Positions 16,045-25,525 of a DNA stretch of 60,411 bases are shown here, in pieces. Under the pieces are notes generated by a model. It did not search any database. It saw only the letters and a program-made list of their open reading frames with translations, and was not told where the DNA came from. Numbering within the stretch: position 1 is the stretch's first letter; the number at the start of each line of letters is the position of its first letter. Origin of the DNA: Desulfobacterium sp. (GTDB lineage: Bacteria; Desulfobacterota; Desulfobacteria; Desulfobacterales; Desulfobacteraceae); assembly GCA_030145245.1 (NCBI GenBank), contig JAQYWC010000037.1, positions 1 through 60,411 of the forward strand, in the 5' to 3' direction. The position numbers were made by a program, and so were the translations under genes.

Positions 16045-17073
16045 TTGGCGGCGTTCATAGCAAGAAGATTAATATTTCTGATTTTTGTAATGTTCGGGGT
16101 TTCGATTCTGATTTTCGGCCTGATGCTGACCTTCAGTCCGGAAAGAAGGGCCGCAGCTTTCGTCACCACCCCTCAGATGGCAAAGGATATTCCCGTTTTG
16201 ATCAAAAAATACGGGTTTGACCGGCCCTACCACGAGCAGTATTTCACCTGGTTCAGGCAGGTCACCTCCGGCAACCTGGGGTATTCCCTGGTGGCCTCCC
16301 GGTCGGTCCTCGAAGCCTTCTGGTACTATTTTCCCATCACCCTGGAGCTCAACCTCTATGCCGCCCCGTGTATTATCCTGTTCGGCATCTGGATGGGGAC
16401 CATTGCCGGCAGAAAACCCAACTCCTTTTTTGATCATTTCTCGCGCATCTTTTCCATTGTCGGCTGGTCCCTTCCCACCTTTCTTTTTGCCCTGGTCCTG
16501 CTCATGATCTTTTACGGATATTTTTCCTGGTTTCCGCCGGGGATTGTCAGTGACGGGTTTACCATGCTGGTGAGGGATCCTGCCCGGTTCAATCAAATCA
16601 CCGGTATGTATACCATCGACGGCATTTTGAACGGCCGCCCGGATGTGACGTTCAATGCCCTGAAACATCTTGTACTTCCGGTGATTACCGAGACCATCGT
16701 GATCTGTGCCCTGCTCATGCGCGTGATGCGATCGGGGATGCTCGAGGAGATGAATAAGGATTATGTGATCACGGCCAGGGCCAAGGGGGTGGATGAAAAA
16801 ACCATCTGCCTGAAGCACGCAAGGCCCAATGCCCTGATACCGGTGATCACCATTGCCGGCCAGCTGGTGGCGTCCCTGATGGAGGGCAGCATTGCCGTGG
16901 AGATCGTCTTTAACCGTCAGGGGCTCGGATGGTGGCTGGCAAGTTCCGCCACCCAGCTCGACATGCCGGTGTTGATGAGTATGTGCCTGTTTATGGCCAT
17001 GGTGTTTGTTCTGGTAAACCTGGTTGTAGACATTTTATATGCCTATATTGATCCAAGAATCCGCTTAAGCTGA
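16045..17073 (+). CDS. ABC transporter permease, DppB type
   Basis: A 342-residue inner-membrane permease with a TTG start at 16045 supported by an upstream GAGGGGTGG. It shows the DppB N-terminal layout (FIARRLIFLIFVMFGVSILIFGLML), the DRPYHEQYFTWFRQVTSGNLGYS segment and the EAA loop (VITARAKGVDEKTICLKHARPNALIP) that docks on the ATPases. It sits 18 bases after the binding-protein gene. With DppC it forms the channel. Confidence 0.93.
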   Translation: MAAFIARRLIFLIFVMFGVSILIFGLMLTFSPERRAAAFVTTPQMAKDIPVLIKKYGFDRPYHEQYFTWFRQVTSGNLGYSLVASRSVLEAFWYYFPITLELNLYAAPCIILFGIWMGTIAGRKPNSFFDHFSRIFSIVGWSLPTFLFALVLLMIFYGYFSWFPPGIVSDGFTMLVRDPARFNQITGMYTIDGILNGRPDVTFNALKHLVLPVITETIVICALLMRVMRSGMLEEMNKDYVITARAKGVDEKTICLKHARPNALIPVITIAGQLVASLMEGSIAVEIVFNRQGLGWWLASSATQLDMPVLMSMCLFMAMVFVLVNLVVDILYAYIDPRIRLS

Positions 17074-17086
17074 AAGACGACTGATT

Positions 17087-17992
17087 ATGCTGGAAAATCA
17101 TCCGAAATTAAAAGAACTGAGATACACGCTGTACCGGATTTTCAGGAACCCGACTGCGGTTATGGGGTTTACCCTGCTTTTTGGATTTCTGCTGGTGGCG
17201 ATCTTTGCCCCCTGGCTTGCGCCGCCGAAAAACATGGACAAACCGTACAAGATGCCCCGGAGCGGTTATGGCGTGACGCCAAAGCCCCCAAGTGAAAAGC
17301 ACATTTTCGGAACAACATCCGGACAGTACGATATCTATTACGGCGCGGTATGGGGGACCAGGACCGCTTTTAAAATCGGGATCTTCGTGATCAGCACCGC
17401 CCTGGTGATCGGGGTGACCCTGGGGACCCTGGCCGGGTATTACGGCGGGTTTGTGGACGAGTTGATCATGCGCTTTGTGGACGTGGTTTTTGCCATACCG
17501 TTCCTGGTGCTTGCCATGGCCATTGTGGTCGCCTTTGGCCGGGGGCTGGAAAATGTGATGATCGCCATTGCCGCCGTGGCCTGGCGGAATTACGTTCGGG
17601 TGATCCGGTCGGGGATTTTGACTGTACGGGAGCAGGATTTTGTCCATGCTGCCAGGGTGATGGGGGTGTCTGATTTTAAGATCATGATCCGTCATATTAT
17701 TCCCAACGCCATCTATCCGGTGATGGTGATCGCCTTTATGGAATGCGGTTCTGTGGTTCTGACCGCGGCGTTCATGGGTTTTCTGGGGCTTGGCGCTCCC
17801 AAGGGGTATGCGGACTGGGGTCAGATGGTGGCCATGGCCCGGAACTACATTGTCGGGCCTCCTGACGATCCCCTTAGATACTGGTATACCATCGTGATCC
17901 CGGGCGGCTGTATCATATTGTTCGTGCTTGCATGGAATCTGATTGGTGATGCCCTTCGTGATGCATTCGATCCCAAGCTGCGACGTCAATAA
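17087..17992 (+). CDS. ABC transporter permease, DppC type
   Basis: A 301-residue permease with the DppC pattern. An N-terminal helix (FRNPTAVMGFTLLFGFLLVA) is followed by a periplasmic insert with HIFGTTSGQYDIYYGAVWG. The EAA loop is VHAARVMGVSDFKIMIRHIIPNA, and the C-terminus shows IGDALRDAFDPKLRR. It pairs with the DppB-type subunit encoded 13 bases upstream. Confidence 0.93.
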   Translation: MLENHPKLKELRYTLYRIFRNPTAVMGFTLLFGFLLVAIFAPWLAPPKNMDKPYKMPRSGYGVTPKPPSEKHIFGTTSGQYDIYYGAVWGTRTAFKIGIFVISTALVIGVTLGTLAGYYGGFVDELIMRFVDVVFAIPFLVLAMAIVVAFGRGLENVMIAIAAVAWRNYVRVIRSGILTVREQDFVHAARVMGVSDFKIMIRHIIPNAIYPVMVIAFMECGSVVLTAAFMGFLGLGAPKGYADWGQMVAMARNYIVGPPDDPLRYWYTIVIPGGCIILFVLAWNLIGDALRDAFDPKLRRQ

Positions 17993-18000
17993 GATAAGAG
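17087..18000 (+). other. Short intercistronic context of dppC/dppD
   Basis: The permease gene that occupies 17087-17992 ends 31 bases before the ATG of the first ATPase gene. The ribosome site before that ATG is weak (CGGAAACGACCGA), which suggests translational coupling or a modest level of the ATPase. Confidence 0.35.
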
Positions 18001-18023
18001 AAGCAAAATACGGAAACGACCGA

Positions 18024-19178
18024 ATGTCCAAGTTAATTGAAATAAAAGACCTTGTAACTAATTTTTATACCTATGAAGGGGTGGTCAACGCCTTGAACGG
18101 GGTCAGTCTTGATGTGGAGGAAGGGATGACCCTCGGGCTTGTGGGGGAGTCCGGTTGCGGAAAGAGTGTGACGGTGCGCTCCATGATGCGTATCATTCAG
18201 GCGCCCGGGGTGATTGAAAGCGGCCGGGTGATCTTTCACACGGAAGAGAACGGGAAAAAGGTGGCCGTTGATCTTTTGCAGCAGTCTGAAGCGTATATGC
18301 AGAAACTTCGCGGGAACCGGATCTCCATGATCTTCCAGGAGCCCAACGCTGCCCTGAACCCGATCATGAGCATCGGAGACCAGGTCTCCGAGAGTTTTCT
18401 CCTCCACCGGAAAGAGGAGATCTGCAAGAAGGTGCTGAAGGATATTGAATCTCCCGGAGACAAGACAAATCCGGTATTGCAACCCTGGCTCAGGTTCGTT
18501 TATGGGCTGGCGGCCGGGAATCCCGGTTCGCCCCTGCTGAAACTGATCAACAGGATACCTGTTCTCAACCGGTGGGACACCCGGCTGAAAAAGGAAGCTC
18601 TGGAGCGGTCTGTTGAAATCATCAGAAAACTTTCCATTCCCAATCCGGAAGAGGTGATTCTCAGTTACCCCCACAACCTTTCGGGGGGGATGAAACAACG
18701 GATTGTCATTGCCATGGCCCTGGCCTGCAATCCGGTTCTGCTGGTGGCCGACGAATCCACCTCCAACCTGGATGTGACGATCCAGGCCCAGATCCTTGCG
18801 CTTTTCAACACGCTGAAAAAAGATGTGATCTCATCCATCCTCCTGATTACCCATGACCTGGGGGTCGTGGCTGAAACCTGTGACCGGGTCGGTGTGATGT
18901 ATGCCGGAAATCTCTGCGAAGTTGCCCAAGTGAGAGATCTGTTCAAGAATCCGAAACATCCCTACACCCGGGCGCTTTTAAGATCGGTACCGCAAAAGCA
19001 CCAGGCGGAACGCCTTGAAACCATTGAAGGCAGTGTTCCCAATCTTGTTACCCCTCCGCTGGGCTGTCGTTTCCATCCAAGGTGCAGGTATGTGATGGAA
19101 AAATGCAGGCAGGAGATACCGGCGTTGACCCATATGGGAAACAATCACCTGGTCGCATGCTATTGGGTGAATCCGTGA
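18024..19178 (+). CDS. ABC transporter ATP-binding protein, DppD type
   Basis: A 384-residue ATPase. The ATG at 18024 begins [11 protein letters not shown], in line with family starts. It has Walker [10 protein letters not shown]-loop [10 protein letters not shown], signature LSGGMKQR, Walker B LLVADEST and the H-loop ITHDLG. An insert of about 60 residues between the Q-loop and the signature makes it longer than E. coli DppD (about 327). The C-terminal oligopeptide/dipeptide domain carries the cysteine cluster [14 protein letters not shown] seen in many DppD/OppD proteins. Its stop overlaps the start of the next ATPase gene. Confidence 0.93.
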   Translation: MSKLIEIKDLVTNFYTYEGVVNALNGVSLDVEEGMTLGLVGESGCGKSVTVRSMMRIIQAPGVIESGRVIFHTEENGKKVAVDLLQQSEAYMQKLRGNRISMIFQEPNAALNPIMSIGDQVSESFLLHRKEEICKKVLKDIESPGDKTNPVLQPWLRFVYGLAAGNPGSPLLKLINRIPVLNRWDTRLKKEALERSVEIIRKLSIPNPEEVILSYPHNLSGGMKQRIVIAMALACNPVLLVADESTSNLDVTIQAQILALFNTLKKDVISSILLITHDLGVVAETCDRVGVMYAGNLCEVAQVRDLFKNPKHPYTRALLRSVPQKHQAERLETIEGSVPNLVTPPLGCRFHPRCRYVMEKCRQEIPALTHMGNNHLVACYWVNP

Positions 19179-20197
19179 TGCCGGAAAAAATATTAGAGCT
19201 TAAAAACCTGAAAAAACATTATCCGGTTCTGGGAGGCATACTCCGCAGGCAGGTGAATTCGGTCAGGGCACTTGACGGCATCGATCTGGATCTTTACAGG
19301 GGGGAATGCCTGGGGCTTGTGGGGGAATCCGGTTGTGGAAAAACAACCACCGGAAAGGCAGTCATACGCCTTCACGATGCAACCTGCGGAAAGATCAACT
19401 TTTATCCTAAAGGCTCCGATATTCCCGTGGATATTGCCCGGATGGGCAGGGGGGAGATGAAAAAACGGGATATCAGAAGAAAGTTGCAGATGGTGTTTCA
19501 GGATCCCACCACCTCCATGAATCCCAGGATGCTGGTAAAGAATATCATTGCAGAACCCATAAGGGCGTGTGAAACGCTCAGCAGCAGGGAGCTGGATGAA
19601 AGGGTCAGATCCCTGCTCCGGCTTGTGGGGCTGAACGATCATCATCTTCTGCGGTATCCCCATGAGTTCTCCGGTGGACAGCGGCAGCGTCTTGCCATTG
19701 CCCGGGCCGTGGCAGCAAATCCCGAATTTATCGTTCTGGATGAGCCCACCTCTGCCCTGGATGTCTCTGTTCAGGCCCAGATTCTCAACCTTTTAAAGGA
19801 TCTGCAGCAGAAACTTGATATGACCTACCTGTTTATTACCCACCATCTGTTGGTGGTCAGGTATATCAGTACGCGGCTGGCTGTAATGTATCTGGGTAAG
19901 GTGGTTGAGATTGCAGAGACCGACGGGTTGTTCAACAACCCCATGCATCCATATACCCATGCGCTTTTGTCAGCCATACCGGATATGGATGTTGATGCGG
20001 CGTTGAAACGGATTGTACTGACCGGGGATGTGCCGAGCCCCCTGGATCCGCTTGACGGGTGCCGGTTTCATCCCCGGTGCCCCTTTGCCACAGACCTGTG
20101 CCGTAAAGATGAACCGGTTCTGGAGGAGGTGGGTGGGGGACACAAGGTGGCCTGTCACAGAAAATTTGAACTGGTTGGATCGGATTTGCTCTTCTGA
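19178..20197 (+). CDS. ABC transporter ATP-binding protein, DppF type
   Basis: A 339-residue ATPase starting at the ATG that overlaps the upstream stop (TGATG). It has Walker A GESGCGKT, Q-loop FQDPTTSMNPR, signature FSGGQRQR, Walker B FIVLDEPT and H-loop ITHHLL; the last replaces the more usual THD with THH. The C-terminal domain has CRFHPRCPFATDLC. It is the second ATPase of the importer and closes the operon, ending eight bases from the convergent glycosyltransferase gene. Confidence 0.93.
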   Translation: MPEKILELKNLKKHYPVLGGILRRQVNSVRALDGIDLDLYRGECLGLVGESGCGKTTTGKAVIRLHDATCGKINFYPKGSDIPVDIARMGRGEMKKRDIRRKLQMVFQDPTTSMNPRMLVKNIIAEPIRACETLSSRELDERVRSLLRLVGLNDHHLLRYPHEFSGGQRQRLAIARAVAANPEFIVLDEPTSALDVSVQAQILNLLKDLQQKLDMTYLFITHHLLVVRYISTRLAVMYLGKVVEIAETDGLFNNPMHPYTHALLSAIPDMDVDAALKRIVLTGDVPSPLDPLDGCRFHPRCPFATDLCRKDEPVLEEVGGGHKVACHRKFELVGSDLLF

Positions 20198-20205
20198 TTC
20201 TTTGT

Positions 20206-21306
20206 CTACAGGATCTCATGGTAAAGGGCAATCGTCTTTTCCACGGTCTGCTCGATGGAGAATTTTTTAACCGATGCCAGCCCTCCCTGGCTCAGCTGTT
20301 CCCGCAGGGCAGGCTGATCGATCAACCGGGAGAGTTTTTCTGCAAAATCATTTAAATTTCCTGCTTCCGCCAGAAGTCCGCTTACACCGTCTTCGATAAT
20401 TTCAGGAATCCCACCGACCCTGGATGCAAGCACCGGAAGCCCGACGGACTGGGCATCAAGGATGGAGGTTCCCAGCCCCTCCATATGGGATGCCAGAACA
20501 AAAACATCAAAAATATGTAAAAACGCCCCCACATCCTTACGAAAACCCATAAACCGGAAACGGTCCCCCAGGCCCAGTTCATCCACCTGGCGAAGAAGCG
20601 CCTCCCTGCCGGAACCGTCTCCCAGGGCGCAGAAGGTGACCTTTTCATGTTTGCTTAAAACCTCTGCTGCTGCCGCAAGAAGTGTGGGATACCCTTTTTC
20701 AGGGGTCAAAGCGGCCACTATTCCAACGATCAGATGGTCTTCCGGGATCCCGGTGCTTTTTCGGAAACCGTCCCGGGGCTCCTCCTGCACCAGCCGCTGG
20801 GTATCCACCCCGCTGTGGATGGTGGAGATGCGGTCGGGCGCAATCCCATCTGCAATCATCACCTGGCGAATGCCCTCAGAAACGGCAATATGCCGGGTCA
20901 TGCGGGAGCTTGTGTACTTGTATCGACTCAAGCGATTTTTGCGAATGGGCGACGCCACCCTTCTCGCACCGACCAGTTTCAGCTTTTTATTAAAAAGCGA
21001 GGCCCACAAGCCAATGGCCAGGGCATGGGCCGAGTGCAGATGCAGAATGGATACCCGCCGCTCCGTGGCCGCCCTGGCAATCTGCCATCCCGCAATAAAA
21101 TCCCCCTCATTTCGCATGGGAATGGAAAGATGGGGAAGGCGCTTGGATTCCAGATGTTTCTCAAAGGGAGAGCCCGGACGGCAGATGACCCAACTGTCGT
21201 TCCCCCGGGCCACCAACCCTTGATGGAGGTAAGAGGCCTGTTGCTGACCGCCCCGCCAGCACTTCTCAGGATCAATGTGAAATACGCCTGGTAAGCTGTT
21301 ATGCAT
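20206..21306 (-). CDS. Glycosyltransferase family 4 (GT-B fold)
   Basis: A 366-residue GT4-type glycosyltransferase. The N-terminal acceptor domain starts with a glycine motif (CWRGGQQQASYLHQGL). The donor domain has STIHSGVDTQRL, VGIVAALTPEKGYPTLL and the EX7E-type region SHMEGLGTSILDAQSVGLPVLA. Such enzymes move a sugar from an NDP- or lipid-linked donor to a growing glycan. It overlaps by eight bases with a family 2 glycosyltransferase gene on the same strand, so the pair probably acts on one envelope glycan, perhaps LPS core. No Wzx/Wzy or O-antigen genes accompany them. Confidence 0.88.
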   Translation of the reverse strand: MHNSLPGVFHIDPEKCWRGGQQQASYLHQGLVARGNDSWVICRPGSPFEKHLESKRLPHLSIPMRNEGDFIAGWQIARAATERRVSILHLHSAHALAIGLWASLFNKKLKLVGARRVASPIRKNRLSRYKYTSSRMTRHIAVSEGIRQVMIADGIAPDRISTIHSGVDTQRLVQEEPRDGFRKSTGIPEDHLIVGIVAALTPEKGYPTLLAAAAEVLSKHEKVTFCALGDGSGREALLRQVDELGLGDRFRFMGFRKDVGAFLHIFDVFVLASHMEGLGTSILDAQSVGLPVLASRVGGIPEIIEDGVSGLLAEAGNLNDFAEKLSRLIDQPALREQLSQGGLASVKKFSIEQTVEKTIALYHEIL

Positions 21307-22051
21307 GATGATTCTCCCTAGGATTTAATTCCCAGAGTTGTAAGTATTTGAGCGTCACTCCAAAAGAGGAGATAACGGCCAGAATAAAGCCTTCTTTTCC
21401 GTCGAGGAACCCGAGTTTTAAAAGGTACATTTTAATAAATCTTCCCAGCCCCCTGAGACTGGCGAAAACAGGATTTGTTTTTTTTCCCTTTTCCAGAAGC
21501 TGTTTTGCTCCAAGCCCGGAATAGCTGCCGATCTTTTCGAAATGGGAGGAGATGGTGGGGTAGGTATAGTGGCGCATATGGGAGCTGATTTTTCCGGGTT
21601 TGCTATCCATCTCAACCGATTCATGGAGGATTTTACCGTTAAACCTGCCATGGTTCCTGTTGAACAACCGCAAGGGGGCATCATTCCGCCAACCGGAAAA
21701 TCGGACTGGCCGGTCAAGGTAGTTGGAACGCCGGGCAATCCGATATCCCTGTTTTCGGGGGGCTTCCAGAATGACCATAATCTCCAGGGCCAGGTGCACC
21801 GATACCTCTTCGTCGGCATCGATGGAAAGCACCCAATCGTGGGACGCAGCGTCCACTGCCAGCTGCTTGGTTTTTCCAAAACCGAGCCAGGGGGGTTTGA
21901 TGACCCTTGCGCCATATTCCCGGGCAACCTCCATGGTGCGGTCCGTGGAGCCTGAGTCCACAACAACAATTTCATCTGCCCAGCCCAGGGATTTCAGGCA
22001 CCGGCCAATATTGTGTTCTTCGTTCTTCGTTATAATCACTGCTGAAAGCAT
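21299..22051 (-). CDS. Glycosyltransferase family 2 (WaaE/KdtX-like)
   Basis: A 250-residue GT-A glycosyltransferase. It opens with LSAVIITKNEEHNIGRCLKS, then DEIVVVDSGSTDRT. The DXD-type metal site is LSIDADEEV. The R-rich middle YRIARRSNYLDRPVRFSGW resembles LPS-core beta-1,4-glucosyltransferases of the WaaE/KdtX type. The C-terminus carries one hydrophobic segment. It is the first gene of a two-gene minus-strand unit. The exact sugar and acceptor are not readable from sequence. Confidence 0.87.
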   Translation of the reverse strand: MLSAVIITKNEEHNIGRCLKSLGWADEIVVVDSGSTDRTMEVAREYGARVIKPPWLGFGKTKQLAVDAASHDWVLSIDADEEVSVHLALEIMVILEAPRKQGYRIARRSNYLDRPVRFSGWRNDAPLRLFNRNHGRFNGKILHESVEMDSKPGKISSHMRHYTYPTISSHFEKIGSYSGLGAKQLLEKGKKTNPVFASLRGLGRFIKMYLLKLGFLDGKEGFILAVISSFGVTLKYLQLWELNPRENHHA

Positions 22052-22409
22052 CGAATCCGCCTCTTATATAAGTATCCCGGTATCCCCCCACCTGCTGAAC
22101 CCATGGGAAGTTACTTCTTGTCAACAAAACCATATTCACAGGGAGGTTTATACATCATGAACATGACAGGGAAATGACAGCCACATTAAAAAAAACTAAT
22201 CCGGCATCCCGTGGCCTTTGTGATAATGGCGGTCATCTTTTTCATGCAGCGGGTCCGCAAAACAAAAGAAAGTGATACGGAGATGCTTGGGTTTGATAAG
22301 AATGTCCGGTAAAAAAGGGTGTCATTTTTTTTTATAGGGAGTATCCTTTTGAAAAGGATACTCCCTGAAACACAACATGAGACATTAAAATTTAAGAAAG
22401 GAGTGATGA
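22052..22409. other. Intergenic region before the LRR protein, with perfect hairpin
   Basis: A 358-bp AT-rich gap. A perfect inverted repeat at 22336-22366 (AGGGAGTATCC with GGATACTCCCT around a TTTTGAAAA centre) lies 44 bases before the LRR-protein start. It has no T-run after it on either strand, so it is not a standard terminator. It would sit in the 5' untranslated region and could control stability or translation. A 33-codon reading frame (22211-22312, GTG start) encodes a hydrophobic stretch and a charged tail but lacks a ribosome site. No other gene is seen. Confidence 0.45.
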
Positions 22410-25400
22410 ATGAAACAGGATGGAAATGTCTTTAAACTTGTCATGGCATTGGGAATTGGGATTATCCTTTGTGTTGATTTATCTTTCGCATCCACAGAGG
22501 GTGATTTTGGATCTTCATACAAAGCCCTCCCCCATCAATTACAAGGTATAATGAATACAGGTGAGAATCTTCAGCATTTATATTTAACCCAGACACAGGT
22601 TTCCCAGCTTTATGTTTCGATTTTAGGGCGGGCATCGGAAGGTGCCGGCAATTCCTACTGTAGGAGTTCTCAAGGCGGCATGGTGGAAACGGCTGAAAAT
22701 ATTTTAGCAACTGAGGAGGCAAACGCTTACTTTAAAGATGCCCTGGAAAACAATTACGAGTTCATCACGCATATTTATAAAAATGTCCTGGGGAAAACGT
22801 ATGATGAAGATAGTGGCGAAATCGACCACTGGGTTGCATCCCTGGAAAGTGGCATGTCAAAAGGAGCTGTTGTCGTTGCCTTAATCAATGCCGTCATGGA
22901 TCCCCAATATGCAGATATGGCAGCACAGGATCAATTCATCAATAAGGTTGGAGTATCGAATTATACGGCTGATACACTGTTCAAAATTACAAATAGGGTG
23001 GACTTCAAGTGGTTTCTTGATGGTGTTAGTAATGCCCCTTCAACTGTTCTGGATGCTAAAATCAATGTGGATGAATACGGTGAAAATGATCAATCCGATT
23101 TGACCCAAACACAGGTTTCCCAGCTTTATGTTATGCTTTTGGGAAGGGCCTCGGAAGGTGCTGGCAATTCCTACTGGAGGAGTTCTCAAGGCGGCATGGT
23201 GGAAACGGCTGAAGCTATTTTAGCAACAGATGAAGCAAAGGCATATTTTAAAGATGCCCTGGAAGACAACCACGAATTTATCACGTATATTTATAAAAAT
23301 ACCCTGGGGAAAACTTATGATGAAGATCGTGGCGGAATCGACTACTGGGTTGCAGCACTGGAAAGTGGCATGTCAAAAGGGGCTGTTGTCGTTTCGTTAA
23401 TTAATACCGTCATGGACCTGCAACATGTTGGCATGGCAATACAGGATCAATTCGTCAATAAAGTTGAGATATCGAACTATACGGATGATATCTTTTTCAA
23501 TATTATGGACAGGGTGGCATTCAAGTGGTTTATCCGTGATATTACCGATCTGCCTTCAACGCTTACACATGCTAGAAGAACGGTGGATGAGTACCATGAA
23601 GTATCTGATGGGGCGGTACTCATATGGGAAGGTGATTATAAAATCACTGATATTGACGATATTAAAAAACTCTCGGGTTATTTCGCTATAACTGGAAACC
23701 TGGCTGTTGGAGAATGGTTTTTGAATCCAACTGCCATAACAAGCTTGACAGGACTGGAGAGTTTAAAAATCATTTCCGGCACCCTTAGTATTAACGGGAA
23801 TCCTTCCCTGTCAAGCCTTAAAGGGCTTGACAACCTCATTTCAGTCGAGTCACTTTACATCGTTTCCAACGATTCCCTTACCAGCCTTGAAGGGCTTGGT
23901 AACATTAATTCTTTAAAATCACTCTGGATCGACGACAATCCTTTCCTGGCAAGCCTTGAGGGACTTGAGAATATTACATCAATCGATTACCTTTCCATCT
24001 GGAATAACCCTTCCCTTGAGAATCTCAAGCAGCTTGATGGCATAACCGCAGTTAAGAGTCTTAGTCTTCACGGGGGGATAAGCCTTGAAGGGCTTGATCA
24101 TATTGTTTCAGTTGGGGGAGATCTCTCCATTTGGTTTATGGCTTCCCAGGCAAGCCTTGAAGGGCTCGGTAATATAGCGTCGGTTGGCGGGAACCTGTCC
24201 ATCAATTTCTGCAATGGCCTGACAAGCCTTGAAGGGCTTGATAGCCTCACTTTGATTGGCGGGAATCTCTCTATTGAAAAATGCGATGCCCTGAAAACCC
24301 TTAAAGGACTTGAAAAGCTTACCTCGGTTGGCGGTGCCTTGTCCATCCGTTACAACGACTCCCTGGAAAACATTGGATTTTTCAACAATTTAAGTTTGGT
24401 CAATCGGCTTTATATCACCGGCAATCATTCACTGACAAGCCTTGAAATGTCCAGCAATCTTACTTCCCTTGATACCCTTTTAATCAGCGAAATGGACAGA
24501 GTTAACGACTTTGACGACCTTACTTCAGTTCAAAAGCTTCACATCAGGGATGTGGAACATTTTGAAGGACTTGAAAATATTACTTTCGTTAAGAACCTTC
24601 ACATCGATGGAGTGACCTCTTTTGCCGGACTTAACAGCCTTACGTCTGTTGAGAATCTTACCATCAGCAATATGACAAATCTTAAAGGGTTTGATGGCCT
24701 TACGTCGATCAATAATTTATTTATGAGCAACATGGGTGATATTGAAGGCCTCAACCATATTACATCTGTAGAAAATCTAGCCGTCACAAACATGACAAGC
24801 CTTAAGGGTCTTGAGCATTTTACTTCAATTGGCAGGAATCTTGAAATCTCTGGCAGCGCTTCCCTCAAAACCCTTGACGGACTTAATAATATTGTTTCTG
24901 TTGGCGGAAATATTTTCATTGCTTACTACAATAATTCCCTTATCAATCTTAAAGGGTTGGACAATCTTATCTCGGCCGGTGGGATAAGTTTACTCGGAAA
25001 CGCTTCCATAAAGAATTTTGAAGGATTGTACAGCCTTACTTCGCTCGGATCTGTTTCTGCGTACCGCAACGATTCCCTGATAAATTTTTCAGGGCTTGAG
25101 AACATCACCTCGGTTACAGGCATTGGGGCAAGCAACAACGCTTCTCTATCAAGCTTTGAAGGGCTTGATAACATTACTTCGGTTGGGGCGCTGGGAATCA
25201 AAATATCAAGTAACGGTTCTCTCACCAGCCTTGCAGGACTTAACAATATTGTTTCCACCGAGGAGCTTACCATAGATCGCAACGATTCCCTCACAAGCCT
25301 TGATCTTGACAGCCTTAACTCAGTTGGCAACCATTTAGGCGAAGAGTATAGAAAAACATTTTTCATCACCAATAATAAAGAGCTGTGCACCTATCATGCA

Positions 25401-25481
25401 GAAAGCTTAAAAGACCAGGTACAAAAAGGTGAAGGCCTTAACGCAGAGATCCGGATTACCGGCAACAAAACATGTCCTTGA
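22410..25481 (+). CDS. Secreted protein with tandem DUF4214-like units and leucine-rich repeats
   Basis: A 1023-residue exported protein. AAAGGAG precedes the ATG. A signal peptide lies at about residues 8-29, ending LSFAST. Residues about 60-231 and 232-403 are two 172-residue copies of a DUF4214-like unit (VSQLYVSILGRASEGAGNSY, GMSKGAVVVALIN). Residues about 410-1010 are some two dozen leucine-rich repeats of about 20-25 residues with the theme LxSLEGLxNITSVGGxLxI, similar to receptor-L-domain/BspA-like bacterial LRRs. The tail holds two cysteines (ELCTYH and NKTCP). DUF4214 is common in large surface or S-layer-associated proteins, and LRRs of this kind usually bind proteins or glycans. 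A surface adhesion role is inferred. Base composition is visibly more AT-rich than the flanking genes, which suggests acquisition. Confidence 0.85.
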   Translation: MKQDGNVFKLVMALGIGIILCVDLSFASTEGDFGSSYKALPHQLQGIMNTGENLQHLYLTQTQVSQLYVSILGRASEGAGNSYCRSSQGGMVETAENILATEEANAYFKDALENNYEFITHIYKNVLGKTYDEDSGEIDHWVASLESGMSKGAVVVALINAVMDPQYADMAAQDQFINKVGVSNYTADTLFKITNRVDFKWFLDGVSNAPSTVLDAKINVDEYGENDQSDLTQTQVSQLYVMLLGRASEGAGNSYWRSSQGGMVETAEAILATDEAKAYFKDALEDNHEFITYIYKNTLGKTYDEDRGGIDYWVAALESGMSKGAVVVSLINTVMDLQHVGMAIQDQFVNKVEISNYTDDIFFNIMDRVAFKWFIRDITDLPSTLTHARRTVDEYHEVSDGAVLIWEGDYKITDIDDIKKLSGYFAITGNLAVGEWFLNPTAITSLTGLESLKIISGTLSINGNPSLSSLKGLDNLISVESLYIVSNDSLTSLEGLGNINSLKSLWIDDNPFLASLEGLENITSIDYLSIWNNPSLENLKQLDGITAVKSLSLHGGISLEGLDHIVSVGGDLSIWFMASQASLEGLGNIASVGGNLSINFCNGLTSLEGLDSLTLIGGNLSIEKCDALKTLKGLEKLTSVGGALSIRYNDSLENIGFFNNLSLVNRLYITGNHSLTSLEMSSNLTSLDTLLISEMDRVNDFDDLTSVQKLHIRDVEHFEGLENITFVKNLHIDGVTSFAGLNSLTSVENLTISNMTNLKGFDGLTSINNLFMSNMGDIEGLNHITSVENLAVTNMTSLKGLEHFTSIGRNLEISGSASLKTLDGLNNIVSVGGNIFIAYYNNSLINLKGLDNLISAGGISLLGNASIKNFEGLYSLTSLGSVSAYRNDSLINFSGLENITSVTGIGASNNASLSSFEGLDNITSVGALGIKISSNGSLTSLAGLNNIVSTEELTIDRNDSLTSLDLDSLNSVGNHLGEEYRKTFFITNNKELCTYHAESLKDQVQKGEGLNAEIRITGNKTCP
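22587..23618 (+). repeat. 516-bp tandem duplication inside the LRR-protein gene
   Basis: Two direct copies offset by exactly 516 bp (172 codons) encode the DUF4214-like units. Long stretches are nearly identical at the DNA level, such as the block encoding SSQGGMVETAE. One difference changes the conserved Trp of NSYWRSS in unit 2 to Cys in unit 1. Confidence 0.85.
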
Positions 25482-25489
25482 TCTTTTTT

Positions 25490-25525
25490 ACAACGTGGGT
25501 GCGTAAAAAACCGTACCCACGTTGT
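25490..25525 (+). terminator. Hairpin after the LRR-protein gene
   Basis: ACAACGTGGGT pairs perfectly with ACCCACGTTGT around an A-rich loop, eight bases after the stop codon. A T-run precedes the stem and TTGTTTGCTT follows, so it may end transcription from either side. Confidence 0.6.

Noticed and set aside
22336-22366. Perfect hairpin considered as a terminator for the glycosyltransferase or the LRR gene
   Set aside because: No T-run follows the stem on either strand and it lies upstream of both starts, so a leader element is more likely.
22587-23618. Tandem repeats considered as a CRISPR or phase-variable satellite
   Set aside because: The unit is 516 bp, in frame and encodes a protein domain; no spacers and no cas genes are present.
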